A DNA stretch of 64,000 bases from Amycolatopsis acididurans. GTDB lineage: Bacteria > Actinomycetota > Actinomycetes > Mycobacteriales > Pseudonocardiaceae. The notes beneath the pieces were generated by a model. That model made no database searches, was not told the DNA's origin, and saw only the letters and a list, made by a program, of their open reading frames with translations. Within the stretch, counting starts at the first letter, position 1; each line of letters begins with the position of its first letter. The stretch covers positions 1-64,000 of the forward strand of contig NZ_JAAXLS010000012.1 of NCBI RefSeq assembly GCF_012328925.1. Reading direction: 5' to 3'. Below, piece after piece: positions 43,054-50,440 of the stretch. A program made the translations under genes and the position numbers.

Positions 43054-43076
43054 ACTGCAACCCAGACTGCAACCCA
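43054..43076. repeat. direct repeats beside the tRNA-Ser scar
   Basis: Two copies of ACTGCAACCCA begin at 43054 and 43066, 12 bases apart, about 90 bp inside the element boundary. The spacing and position fit integrase arm-type or excisionase sites of an attachment region. No protein evidence is available. Confidence 0.4.
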
Positions 43077-43282
43077 TTGGTTGCCGGGCGCAGCAGCCGC
43101 GAGCGTCCGGTCCTGAGAAGGATTGCCCCGTGTCCGCCACTGAAGGGGCTTTCGATCACGCCGCCAAAGGCATGCGTTGCACTCGTCTTTTTGGGGCAGC
43201 ATGTCGCCGATCAGTAACGTTGGGTGGTTGTTGACCGACTTCTCCAGCCGAACGATCACAAACGTCTTGCGAGGATGCAGCG

Positions 43283-44392
43283 ATGGCACGAACGGGCGAG
43301 CGAGAAACCGTCTGGGAGTTGAAGCCGCACACGGCCGCGAAGCACCAGCTTCTGACCGGGTATCTCAAGGCCTGGTTCCCGATTTTGAGCAGGTGGAACG
43401 CTCGGATTGTCTTTCTCGACGGCTTTGCGGGGCCCGGCATCTACAAAGGGGAAGAGTACGGCTCGCCGATCAAGGCTCTCGATGTGCTGCTCAAGCACAC
43501 GCACAGAGATGCAATGGCGAATAAGGAGTTTGTCTTCTTGTTCAACGAGGCTGAGCAGGACCGTTACGAGCAGCTTGAAATAGTCGTAAGGGATTACGTT
43601 GCGAAAAACCAACCGTGGCCGAGTAACGTAAAGGTTTCGGTTGGAAGCGACAGTTTCGAGAATGTCGCCGAGGGGATTCTCGGCTTCCTTGAGCAACAAA
43701 AGTCAAACCTAGCGCCTACGTTCGCCTTCGTTGACCCTTTCGGTGTCAAGGGTTTACCCATGGACTTGCTGCGTCGTCTCCTCTCTTTTGACCGCTGTGA
43801 GCTCTTCGTCTACTTCGACTTCAACACAGTCAACCGGTTTGCGAACGCTGGCAACATTGACGACCGACTCACCGAGTTATTCGGTACAGACCTCTTTAAG
43901 CAGGCCAGAGGCTTGACGGGGGCAGAGCGTAAGGCCTTCCTTCACGACTTGTATCAATCTCAGCTCGTCGAGGTGTGCGGTTTTTCTTACGTCAAAAGTT
44001 TCGAGATGGTAAACAGCAGCGGGCACACCGGATACTTCCTGTTCTATGGCACCCGGAACATCAAGGGCCTTGAAGTAATGAAAGATGTCATGTGGACGGT
44101 CGACCCCGGCAGCGGTGAGAAGTTCTCTGACATACTCGCCGGGCAAGACGTGTTGTTCCAGGCTGAAGTTGATACTCGGCCTCTACAACAGGACATGGCA
44201 CAACATTTTCGTGGGCAGCTCGTAAGCGTCGAAACGCTTGCGCACTATGTCCTCGTCGACACGCCCTACGCGCTGAAGCATCTAAAGAAGCTCACCTTAA
44301 AACCAATGCAGAAAGAGGGCGTAATAACCAGTCCGAATCAAAAAAGGACGGGAACCTTTCCGGAAGGTACGCTTATCAAGTTCGCAGACTGA
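43283..44392 (+). CDS. tcmP: three-Cys-motif partner protein TcmP
   Basis: The 369-residue protein matches TcmP: KPHTAAKHQLLTGYLKAWF, then IVFLDGFAGPGIYKGEEYGS with a methyltransferase-like FAGPG motif, TFAFVDPFGVKGLPM, a YFDFNTVNR block and a C-terminal winged-helix-like part. The FAGPG and DPFG motifs suggest a Rossmann methyltransferase-type fold, but its reaction is unknown. Base composition drops here (many AT-rich codons), implying separate acquisition. It is encoded end to end with the Gp37/Gp68-like gene, its constant genomic partner. A start at ATG 43283 is well supported by length. Confidence 0.88.
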   Translation: MARTGERETVWELKPHTAAKHQLLTGYLKAWFPILSRWNARIVFLDGFAGPGIYKGEEYGSPIKALDVLLKHTHRDAMANKEFVFLFNEAEQDRYEQLEIVVRDYVAKNQPWPSNVKVSVGSDSFENVAEGILGFLEQQKSNLAPTFAFVDPFGVKGLPMDLLRRLLSFDRCELFVYFDFNTVNRFANAGNIDDRLTELFGTDLFKQARGLTGAERKAFLHDLYQSQLVEVCGFSYVKSFEMVNSSGHTGYFLFYGTRNIKGLEVMKDVMWTVDPGSGEKFSDILAGQDVLFQAEVDTRPLQQDMAQHFRGQLVSVETLAHYVLVDTPYALKHLKKLTLKPMQKEGVITSPNQKRTGTFPEGTLIKFAD

Positions 44393-45148
44393 TTACACGG
44401 CTAGTGCGCTGCGCACTTGAGGATACTCGCTCCATTCTCGTCCATCAAGTGACCGGCCGCCTGCCTTTGGTGTGCGCCCTCCCCATTGCTTGAAGAAGAA
44501 TGGAATGTTTGCCGCCCGCGAGGCGTCGCGCAGGTCGCGAATCCACTCCGGGGCAACGGGGCGCGCCCCAAAACCACTCTCCCCGCCCGCGATGACCCAC
44601 TGGATCCCGTGGAGGTCAATCTCATTTAGTGGGCCCAGCAGTGGCTCGGCCGATATGAAACGGACGACGGCAGGAACGGAGCGTAGGTGGTCCATGCGTT
44701 GCAATTGGTCCGATGATTCGACGCTTACGCCCATCCAAAGGTTTGGCGGCCAGTCAAGCTTTCCTGCGACGCGCGCCATGCGCAGTGAGCGCTTAGTCAG
44801 GACTTGGTAAGTGTGCTGGGGCGTTTTGCGAATCGTGGCGAAGACCTCTCGGATGTAGCTGATTGGCACGCGGGCGTGGAATAGGTCACTCATGCTGTTT
44901 ACAAAAATGATCCGGGGCTTCGTCCAACGAAGCGGAGCGTCAAGCGAGTCGGGATGAAGGGTTACTCCGAAACCGGGCCCCGAGGTCTTCTCGTTGCCGT
45001 CAACCTGGTACCGGGCCTGGCCCATGGCCTTTAGACGGCCTGCAAGTTTGAGCGCGTAGCAGTTGTCACATCCGGCACTAATGCGATCGCAACCGGTGGT
45101 AGGGTTCCATGTTGCTTCAGTCCACTCGATTGAGCTGCTCTGTGCCAT
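44393..45148 (-). CDS. phage Gp37/Gp68-like three-Cys-motif protein (DUF5131)
   Basis: The 251-residue product has the motif TTGCDRISAGCDNCYA near residue 18 (Cys-x6-Cys-x2-Cys), which suggests an iron-sulfur or radical-SAM-like site. IIFVNSMSDLFH, VLTKRSLRMARV, WMGVSVES, FISAEPLLGPL and WVIAGGESG mark the barrel strands. The family is typical of phages and mobile elements and pairs with TcmP. Both stops face each other with no gap. The likely function is nucleic-acid modification or defence, but that is unproven. Confidence 0.87.
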   Translation of the reverse strand: MAQSSSIEWTEATWNPTTGCDRISAGCDNCYALKLAGRLKAMGQARYQVDGNEKTSGPGFGVTLHPDSLDAPLRWTKPRIIFVNSMSDLFHARVPISYIREVFATIRKTPQHTYQVLTKRSLRMARVAGKLDWPPNLWMGVSVESSDQLQRMDHLRSVPAVVRFISAEPLLGPLNEIDLHGIQWVIAGGESGFGARPVAPEWIRDLRDASRAANIPFFFKQWGGRTPKAGGRSLDGREWSEYPQVRSALAV

Positions 45149-45312
45149 GACGACAGCTTATAGAACCTCATCTCATCGAACAAGTGTTTGAGTGGTTAGG
45201 GAGTCGCGACCCAGGCGCGATGAGTCGTCAAATGGGTTCGACTGTCTAGATCGGCGGTCCCTTGCCGATCGGTTCTGGTCATCGCCGCGACGAATGGCCG
45301 CCGGTCGGAAAT

Positions 45313-45354
45313 CTGAAAAGCGGAAGGTCGCCGGTTCGACCCCGGCCCTGGCCA
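45313..45354 (+). other. attachment-site remnant: 3' half of tRNA-Phe(GAA)
   Basis: The sequence starts with the anticodon loop CTGAAAA and right stem GCGGA, then AGGTCG, T arm CCGG-TTCGACC-CCGG and acceptor CCTGGCC with discriminator A. The 5' side (CGGAAAT) does not pair with the stem, and no D arm precedes it. It is oriented opposite to the tRNA-Ser remnant. It may be the attP core of a second element or an attR of an older integration. Confidence 0.8.
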
Positions 45355-45370
45355 CTTCATCTACCAGCAT

Positions 45371-45404
45371 AAACAGCCCCTGTCGCGCATGGCGGGGGCT
45401 GTTT
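45371..45404. terminator. intrinsic terminator after the tRNA-Phe half
   Basis: AAACAGCCCC (45371-45380) pairs with GGGGCTGTTT (45395-45404) around a 14-base loop, followed by CGCG, not a long T run. This hairpin type commonly follows tRNA genes, so the segment to the right of 45354 may derive from the old flank of a tRNA-Phe gene. Confidence 0.7.
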
Positions 45405-45561
45405 CGCGTCACGGGACGTCTCAGTTTCCGTCTCAATTGCCCTCCAGCGGTCGTTCACGTCACGGCGAAGGGCGAACACTGATCGTTACGGGTCGGCCGG
45501 TCCACACGGTCAGTGGGTACTGTGGGACGCAATAGCGGACGGGACAAGTGAGGCGTCGCCA

Positions 45562-46134
45562 CTACCGCCGGTCGGAGCCCAGGGTCGCCGCTATGTTCGT
45601 TGGTCCTGGCAAGAGTGAGTTCTGTTCCATCTTCCGCTTGAAGAGCCTCACAGCTCGCCGAATGCGGCGACGGCGCCACTTCGGTTCGAAACCTTCAACG
45701 CCGAGGTCTTCACGTATCGCTGCGAGTGACAGTGTGTGGACAGCTCGTTCGAGCGTCAGCAGACGCGCGCGTTCCTGCTCATCAGCCGCGTTCCAGGACA
45801 GGAGGTTCCGTATGCACTCGCGATACTCCTCGAACGCTCCGAGGACCATGTGGCTGGCGAACGCCTGCATGCGTTCTTCAAAGCGTGCCAGCTCTACGTA
45901 AAGGCCGTCGACGTCCGGCGTGCGTGGGTCGTCCTCGCCGCGGAGGAGTGAGGCGTTCCGTGTCATGACGTCGAGGTAGGCCAGGTAGAGGTCGTATCGG
46001 CGGTCAAGCAGGCGAGACAGGTGGACGTTCGACCTGTTCTTGCGTTCGCGACGGCCTGTCAGGCCGGCCGTTATGAGGACGCCGAGGAGGGTAAGGCCGC
46101 CGCCAACCAGAGTGGAGATGACCTGTTCCGTCAT
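45562..46134 (-). CDS. membrane-anchored helical protein, unknown function
   Basis: The 190-residue protein begins at ATG 46134 with one TM segment (VISTLVGGGLTLLGVLITAG), then positively charged residues (GRRERKNRSN) and a long cytoplasmic helical part with LYVELARFEERMQAFASHMVLGAFEEYRE. An earlier in-frame start would span the palindrome at 46218 and lacks coding bias. I do not recognise the family; such anchored helical proteins on mobile elements may belong to exclusion or defence systems. It is divergent from the gene at 46287. Confidence 0.55.
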   Translation of the reverse strand: MTEQVISTLVGGGLTLLGVLITAGLTGRRERKNRSNVHLSRLLDRRYDLYLAYLDVMTRNASLLRGEDDPRTPDVDGLYVELARFEERMQAFASHMVLGAFEEYRECIRNLLSWNAADEQERARLLTLERAVHTLSLAAIREDLGVEGFEPKWRRRRIRRAVRLFKRKMEQNSLLPGPTNIAATLGSDRR

Positions 46135-46217
46135 CCGGCTACGGTAGCTGACACGCGGTGACGGACGATCGAACACGCTGGTCCCCGCTCGCCCTCGCCG
46201 TTCCTTCCGCTGGTACT

Positions 46218-46243
46218 GGTGGTGACCGCATGCGGTCACCACC
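46218..46243. promoter_or_regulatory. 26-bp perfect palindrome between divergent genes
   Basis: Thirteen base pairs on each side of the centre between 46230 and 46231 are exactly complementary; the core reads GTGACCGCATGCGGTCAC. It lies between the membrane protein start at 46134 and the gene to the right. Such a long perfect dyad is an obvious operator candidate; the binding protein is unknown, though an XRE repressor is encoded at 47170-47442. Confidence 0.65.
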
Positions 46244-46286
46244 GCAGCGGCGACGGTCGACACGCGACTCGCGCCTGCGGCTGTGG

Positions 46287-46979
46287 ATGTCCGCGGTGGA
46301 CTTGGATGTGCGGATGAACGTGTTCGGCCTGCCTATGGACGAGATCACGAAGTTGGGCGGCGAGATTGCCACCGGCTTGAAGGCCGCTCGCACCCTGTTC
46401 TCGATCATGCCGCCTGGTCAGGACAAGGGTGCGAAGAACAAGCAGAAGCGCCAAGGCGCTTACCTCGGACTTCTGGTCGCCACCGGCGACCTGATGACCT
46501 GGCACATCTACCTCGGCGGAATGGCGGTCGCGATGCAGCGATGGGAGCCGTTCGCGTTTCGGCACACTACGACCGCGATATACCAGACCGCCGACGCGCG
46601 GAAGGCGATGTCGGCCTTCCTTGCCGCGCTATCGGAGATCCGGCTGGTCGGTAACCCGGAGCCGCGCGCCGCCGCCGAGGAGATCACCGCGGCCCTAGGT
46701 GAGCTGTTCGAGTTGCTACCGACGGCGAAGAGGGCTTCGGAGCGCGAGCAACAGATCGCGCGCACGGGGCGGTGGATGCTCCGACTGGGTGAGGCGCAGA
46801 AGGATTTCATTCTGGCTGCGCGGCGCGACCTCGGTTTCGCGAAGAAGCTGCGTACGCACCGGTGGGAGGTCTGGCGCCCGCGGACCGTCGAGGAGTGGCC
46901 GGGCGGCTGGCCTCGGAATATCTCTCGGCATCAGGAGAAGGCCCACGGCAAGGCGTTGGGGTCATCTCCGGGCGAGTAG
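46287..46979 (+). CDS. hypothetical helical protein, about 230 residues
   Basis: The frame is open from GTG 46158, but third-position GC rises only near ATG 46287, used here; ATG 46230 inside the palindrome is another candidate. The product is mostly alpha-helical (DEITKLGGEIATGLKAARTL, AYLGLLVATGDLMTWHIYLG) with a Lys-rich PGQDKGAKNKQKRQG insert and a basic C-terminus. There is no recognised domain. It shares the palindrome region with the divergent anchored protein, so the two may act together. Confidence 0.5.
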   Translation: MSAVDLDVRMNVFGLPMDEITKLGGEIATGLKAARTLFSIMPPGQDKGAKNKQKRQGAYLGLLVATGDLMTWHIYLGGMAVAMQRWEPFAFRHTTTAIYQTADARKAMSAFLAALSEIRLVGNPEPRAAAEEITAALGELFELLPTAKRASEREQQIARTGRWMLRLGEAQKDFILAARRDLGFAKKLRTHRWEVWRPRTVEEWPGGWPRNISRHQEKAHGKALGSSPGE

Positions 46980-47169
46980 CCGAGATCGGCTTCTTGAACG
47001 GCATCGAGTCGGCCTCAAAGCTGTACCGACCCGCCGGCTTGTGCTGGTCGAGCGCGCGGAACAAGAAGCTCAGCCACGTCACAAGGCCCAGGCCTGTCGC
47101 AGTGTGATTAGCGCGCCGCTGATCCCCACGGCATAGGTGAAGAGCCCCGTGACGATCGCCGTGTATTGG

Positions 47170-47442
47170 TCACCGGCCGAGTCGTTCGGTCGGGGGTGTA
47201 TCCGGCTGGAGTTTGCTGATCAGTTTGCCCGGGTCGATCTCCAGGACGTAGGCAAGGTTGAGCAGGGTGTTGATGCTGGGTAGCACCTGGCCGTTTTCGT
47301 ACTTGCTGATCGCGGAAAGCGTGGCGCCGGCCTGGTAGGCGAGGTCGAGTTGGGTGAGCTTCTTCGCCTGGCGTCGGTGCCGGAGGCGACGCCCGAATTC
47401 CTCGGCGGCAGCGGACGCGGGCTCGGGCACGCCCGCAACCAT
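47170..47442 (-). CDS. XRE-family HTH repressor
   Basis: The 90-residue protein carries an XRE helix-turn-helix at about 15-70: FGRRLRHRRQAKKLTQLDLA, QAGATLSAISKYENGQVLPS and NTLLNLAYVLEIDPGKLISK. ATG 47442 is preferred to a TTG two codons earlier. It is transcribed leftwards, divergent from the unknown operon at 47578, which suggests that it represses that operon or the palindrome region. Confidence 0.85.
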   Translation of the reverse strand: MVAGVPEPASAAAEEFGRRLRHRRQAKKLTQLDLAYQAGATLSAISKYENGQVLPSINTLLNLAYVLEIDPGKLISKLQPDTPPTERLGR

Positions 47443-47577
47443 GATCAAACAACGCGTGAAGCACTATACCTTCGACGACACCTAGAAAAAGAGTTGGCGT
47501 TTGAGATAAGTTTGCGTGGCCGCGATCACGCTAAATACGCTGGTCAGGGCACATCGAAGTGTCGAGGTGGGGAGCGG

Positions 47578-47985
47578 GTGACAACGATCATGGTGTGGGT
47601 TGCGTCTACCGCAACGGGCAAGGTCACGAAGGTCGACGGCGGCGAGCGGCCGCCACGCTGCGTGACCCGCCTGTGCTCAGCGTCGCTCTGTGTGCTGGCT
47701 CGGGCGCGGGTTCCGCGCGGCGCGAGCCCACGATGCGCGCTGGCGCTCGCGCTCGCCGCCGGCGCGGGGCAGGAGATCGGTGCGGCCGAGCCCGCGGTGT
47801 GTGTCGAGTGTGGCCTGCCTCGGGGCACGGTGGCCGGGGAGATCTGGCGCCGGTCGTGGACCGGTGAGCCGCTGTGCGCGGATTGCGGGTCGGTGCTCGA
47901 ACTGGACGGGGAACTCAAGGCGTTCGCCGCGCTCGCGCCCGCCCGGAGCGCGTGCTTTGCCGACCGGGCGGGGGATGTCGGATGA
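47578..47985 (+). CDS. hypothetical protein with a two-CxxC zinc-ribbon-like segment
   Basis: The C-terminal half (about residues 60-136) is well supported by codon bias and has CVECGLPRG and LCADCGSVL, a possible zinc-ribbon. The N-terminal half is Ala/Arg-rich and its start (GTG 47578 after GGGGAG, or ATG 47590) is uncertain. The stop overlaps the next start in ATGA. Related short Cys-pair proteins are common in actinomycete plasmids. No function is known. Confidence 0.5.
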   Translation: MTTIMVWVASTATGKVTKVDGGERPPRCVTRLCSASLCVLARARVPRGASPRCALALALAAGAGQEIGAAEPAVCVECGLPRGTVAGEIWRRSWTGEPLCADCGSVLELDGELKAFAALAPARSACFADRAGDVG

Positions 47986-48632
47986 CGCGCGAACGACCGC
48001 CGAAATGCTCGACACCGCGCCCACAGCGCACGATCCCTATCGGGACCACGGGGATGAACTGGGAGTTCCCCGCCACGACGCCGGCGCCGGTGATCACCGC
48101 CGAGCGGGAGGACGGCACCATATTCGTTGTCGATCAGTGGCGGCTGGCCTCCGCGGTCACGCTGCTGAGCCTGTGGGCCAAGCACGGCGTGCTACGGCTC
48201 TCGGCGAGCGGTTGGGCTCTGGCCTGGGAGGACGTCCAACGAGGCTACGAGTGGGGTGTCTTGCCACAGCGCGTCGGAACCCATCGGATCACGCTGCACC
48301 TGCACGACACTCGGCAGACCGAACCGAGCCGGGTCGAGCTGATCGACATCACCCGTGGCCCGGATGGGGACGCGCAGGCCCGCCATTCAGCCTTCACCGC
48401 GCCGCGACCGGGACTCAGCGGCGACACCGATACCGACACTCACCTGGCGATCATGCTGACGATGCTGCGAGAGAACGGCGGCACGCTCGCCGGTCGCCTG
48501 GATCAGCTGCTCGCCACCGCCGACATGATCCAGACCGGGCACGAGTGGCGCGCGGTCGAGCTGCCCGTCAACGGGGACACCAAGACCTTCCACCTCGCCG
48601 AACCCGCCCGGCAGGCGGCGAGCGCCCCGTGA
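47982..48632 (+). CDS. hypothetical protein, 216 residues
   Basis: This protein starts at ATG 47982 in the previous stop and ends in a GTGA overlap with the next gene, so three genes appear to form one operon. It is a mixed alpha/beta soluble protein (DGTIFVVDQWRLASAVTLLS, LRLSASGWALAWEDVQ, GTHRITLHLHDTRQTEPSR) with a helical C-terminus. No family is recognised. Confidence 0.6.
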   Translation: MTRERPPKCSTPRPQRTIPIGTTGMNWEFPATTPAPVITAEREDGTIFVVDQWRLASAVTLLSLWAKHGVLRLSASGWALAWEDVQRGYEWGVLPQRVGTHRITLHLHDTRQTEPSRVELIDITRGPDGDAQARHSAFTAPRPGLSGDTDTDTHLAIMLTMLRENGGTLAGRLDQLLATADMIQTGHEWRAVELPVNGDTKTFHLAEPARQAASAP

Positions 48633-49162
48633 ACGAGGACTGCCCCGACCGCCGGCCGAACACATCGGCAAGGCCGGCCGCGCTCATCGCCGCGCGATTG
48701 CGTCGCGGCGGCGTGCTGCCCGGCGGCCGCATCGTCGGCGAGACCGACCGAGCCGTGCACCTGTTCCCGCTCCCGGCCGACATCACCCGCGCCGAGCACC
48801 TCACCGCCCTCTGCGGACTGACCATCACCCCCGGCACGGCAGACATGGTGCCCGCCGTGACCGGCATGCCCTTGCCCAGCGTGTCTCGCGCGGGCCCCCC
48901 ACGGCGCGACCGGCTAACCCCCAAACGGCCGCCCGGCACCGGCCCCCGCGCTCCAGCCCACGCGGCGCGGGGACCGGAGTGCATGCCCACTCGGGCACGC
49001 AGCCAGCCGTTGCAGCTGTCGAACATGTGTTCTAACGTGGACGCTGGCAAGCAGGGTGGGGGCTGTCCGATTCGGGCGTCAGGGGTTGCGCATGGTCACC
49101 AGGCACGAACGTCAGCTGGAGCGGGCCGCGCTCGCGAAACGGATGCGCGAGCGCGCCGATGA
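48629..49162 (+). CDS. hypothetical protein, 177 residues, low-complexity C-terminus
   Basis: GTG 48629 lies in the previous stop. The first 85 residues look globular (ALIAARLRRGGVLPGGRIVG, ADITRAEHLTALCGLTI); the rest is Pro/Arg-rich. The frame stays open through the SOS-box promoter and the first 24 codons of the next gene, so the true C-terminus may be poorly conserved. No family is recognised. Confidence 0.5.
   Translation: MNEDCPDRRPNTSARPAALIAARLRRGGVLPGGRIVGETDRAVHLFPLPADITRAEHLTALCGLTITPGTADMVPAVTGMPLPSVSRAGPPRRDRLTPKRPPGTGPRAPAHAARGPECMPTRARSQPLQLSNMCSNVDAGKQGGGCPIRASGVAHGHQARTSAGAGRARETDARARR
49010..49038 (+). promoter_or_regulatory. SOS-box (LexA) promoter
   Basis: TTGCAG (49010-49015) and TAACGT (49033-49038) are spaced 17 bases apart. 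Between them lies TCGAACATGTGTTCTA (49019-49034), a near-perfect actinobacterial LexA box with core GAAC-N4-GTTC. The promoter reads towards the gene at 49092. LexA cleavage after DNA damage would derepress it. Confidence 0.65.
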
Positions 49163-49451
49163 GGTGCACGCGGTCGCCCGCAACGTGCCCTTCTGGCGGG
49201 TCGATGACACCGGGGACGAGCTGGTCATGCGCGACACCGACGGAGCGGTGCTCGTCACCTTCCACGGCATCCACGCGCCGCTGATGGCCAGATGGCTCGA
49301 CATGCTCGGTCGAACGGCGGGGATGGCTCTCGCGCAGCTGATCCGGCATTGCAGCGGAAGCCAGGAAGAACTCCCCGGACGCGCGGCGGCGCTGGCACTG
49401 CTGCAGGAGATGGGCGTCGAACCCAAACCGACCCGGTCAGGGCGCCGATAG
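49092..49451 (+). CDS. hypothetical protein behind an SOS promoter
   Basis: The 119-residue protein starts at ATG 49092. It has an Arg-rich helix (RHERQLERAALAKRMRERAD), a short beta-rich middle (PFWRVDDTGDELVMRDTDGA) and a helical end with LIRHCSGSQEELPGRAAALA. No known family is recognised. Control by LexA and its position in a mobile element suggest a role in element induction or transfer, which is an inference. Confidence 0.6.
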   Translation: MVTRHERQLERAALAKRMRERADEVHAVARNVPFWRVDDTGDELVMRDTDGAVLVTFHGIHAPLMARWLDMLGRTAGMALAQLIRHCSGSQEELPGRAAALALLQEMGVEPKPTRSGRR

Positions 49452-49460
49452 GCGCCGCAT

Positions 49461-50384
49461 TCACTCGTCGAACGTGCTGGCCCCGGTGATGCATCGAAAC
49501 CCGGTGTCGTCGTCGCACATCGTGGCGGCGGCGTCGTTGAACGATGACGGGGTGGCGCGGCTGAACGGGCTGGTCCAGGCGCCGCCCTTCAGCTCGTGCC
49601 GACCGGGTTTGCTCTCGGTCGAGCACCATTCCCAGACGTTGCCGCACAGGTCGTAGACGCCGTACGCGCTGAGGCCGCTCTGATAGCAGTCTCCGGCCGT
49701 GGTTTCGCCGACGCCGTTCTCGCGCACGTTGCACTTGGCCGGGGTCGGCTGGTCGCCCCACGGGTAGACGGTGCCGCGGGTGCCGCGGGCAGCCTTCTCC
49801 CACTGCTGGGAAGTCGGCAGTTCCTTGTTGGCCCAGGCCGCGTACGCCCTGGCGTCGTGCCAGGTGACGAAGACGACGGGGTGATCGGCGCGGCCGGCCG
49901 GGAAGTCGCCGTCGACCCAATGGCGCGGCGCCTCGCGCCCGGTCGCCGCCACAAATCGTGCGTACTCGGCGTTGCTGACCGGGTGGACATCGATGTAGAA
50001 GGCACTGAGCCACACGGGCTCGTTACTTGGGCCGGCTAGGTAGACGCCGCCGTCCACCTTGACCATCGGACGGCCGTCGACCGGGTGCCGGACCTCGCTA
50101 CCGCCGACGAGGGCGGTCTGGCCGTCGTCCTCATTCGTCGGGACGAGGGAACCGCCGGTCAGGTGGCCGAACCGCGCCTGCGTGTCGGGGTCGCTGCGCG
50201 TGAGGCAGGTGTCGAGGGCCGCCTGGTTCACGGGCCGCGGGTTGATCGTCTCGCGCCCCGCTTCCCACTTGGAGATCATGCGTTCGCTTACGCCGAGGTG
50301 AGCCGCGAACTCTCGGATGCTCATCCTCTTTGCTTCGCGCAGCGCCCTGACCTCGACACCCGACCAGCGTTGAACCGTAGCCAC
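49461..50384 (-). CDS. XRE HTH fused to formylglycine-generating-enzyme-like (SUMF1) domain
   Basis: The 307-residue protein begins with an HTH (VRALREAKRMSIREFAAHLG, SERMISKWEAGR) at about 10-45. Residues about 105-300 form an FGE/SUMF1-like C-lectin fold: MVKVDGGVYLAG, FYIDVHPVSNAEYARFV, FVTWHDARAYAAWANKELPT, YDLCGNVWEWC and the terminal DDDTGFRC. The canonical paired catalytic Cys motif after GGAW is missing; the sequence there is TSPFSRATPSSFNDA, so formylglycine formation is unlikely. The fold may bind a ligand and control DNA binding. Confidence 0.85.
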   Translation of the reverse strand: MATVQRWSGVEVRALREAKRMSIREFAAHLGVSERMISKWEAGRETINPRPVNQAALDTCLTRSDPDTQARFGHLTGGSLVPTNEDDGQTALVGGSEVRHPVDGRPMVKVDGGVYLAGPSNEPVWLSAFYIDVHPVSNAEYARFVAATGREAPRHWVDGDFPAGRADHPVVFVTWHDARAYAAWANKELPTSQQWEKAARGTRGTVYPWGDQPTPAKCNVRENGVGETTAGDCYQSGLSAYGVYDLCGNVWEWCSTESKPGRHELKGGAWTSPFSRATPSSFNDAAATMCDDDTGFRCITGASTFDE

Positions 50385-50440
50385 GTCCGCTCCCGTAGAC
50401 GATCTTCCTGCTGGCGAGGGTAGCTGCTCGGTGGCAGGGG

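Noticed and set aside
42803..43159. A minus-strand protein frame through the tRNA-Ser fragment
   Set aside because: The frame has the usual artefact peptide produced by tRNA sequence, and the DNA matches tRNA structure from the anticodon loop to CCA.
45173..45436. A minus-strand 87-residue frame through the tRNA-Phe fragment
   Set aside because: Same type of tRNA-derived artefact; no codon bias or ribosome site.
49461..50384. A diversity-generating retroelement with this gene as its variable protein
   Set aside because: The C-lectin/FGE fold suits such a target, but no reverse transcriptase, template repeat or adenine-biased duplicate was found nearby.
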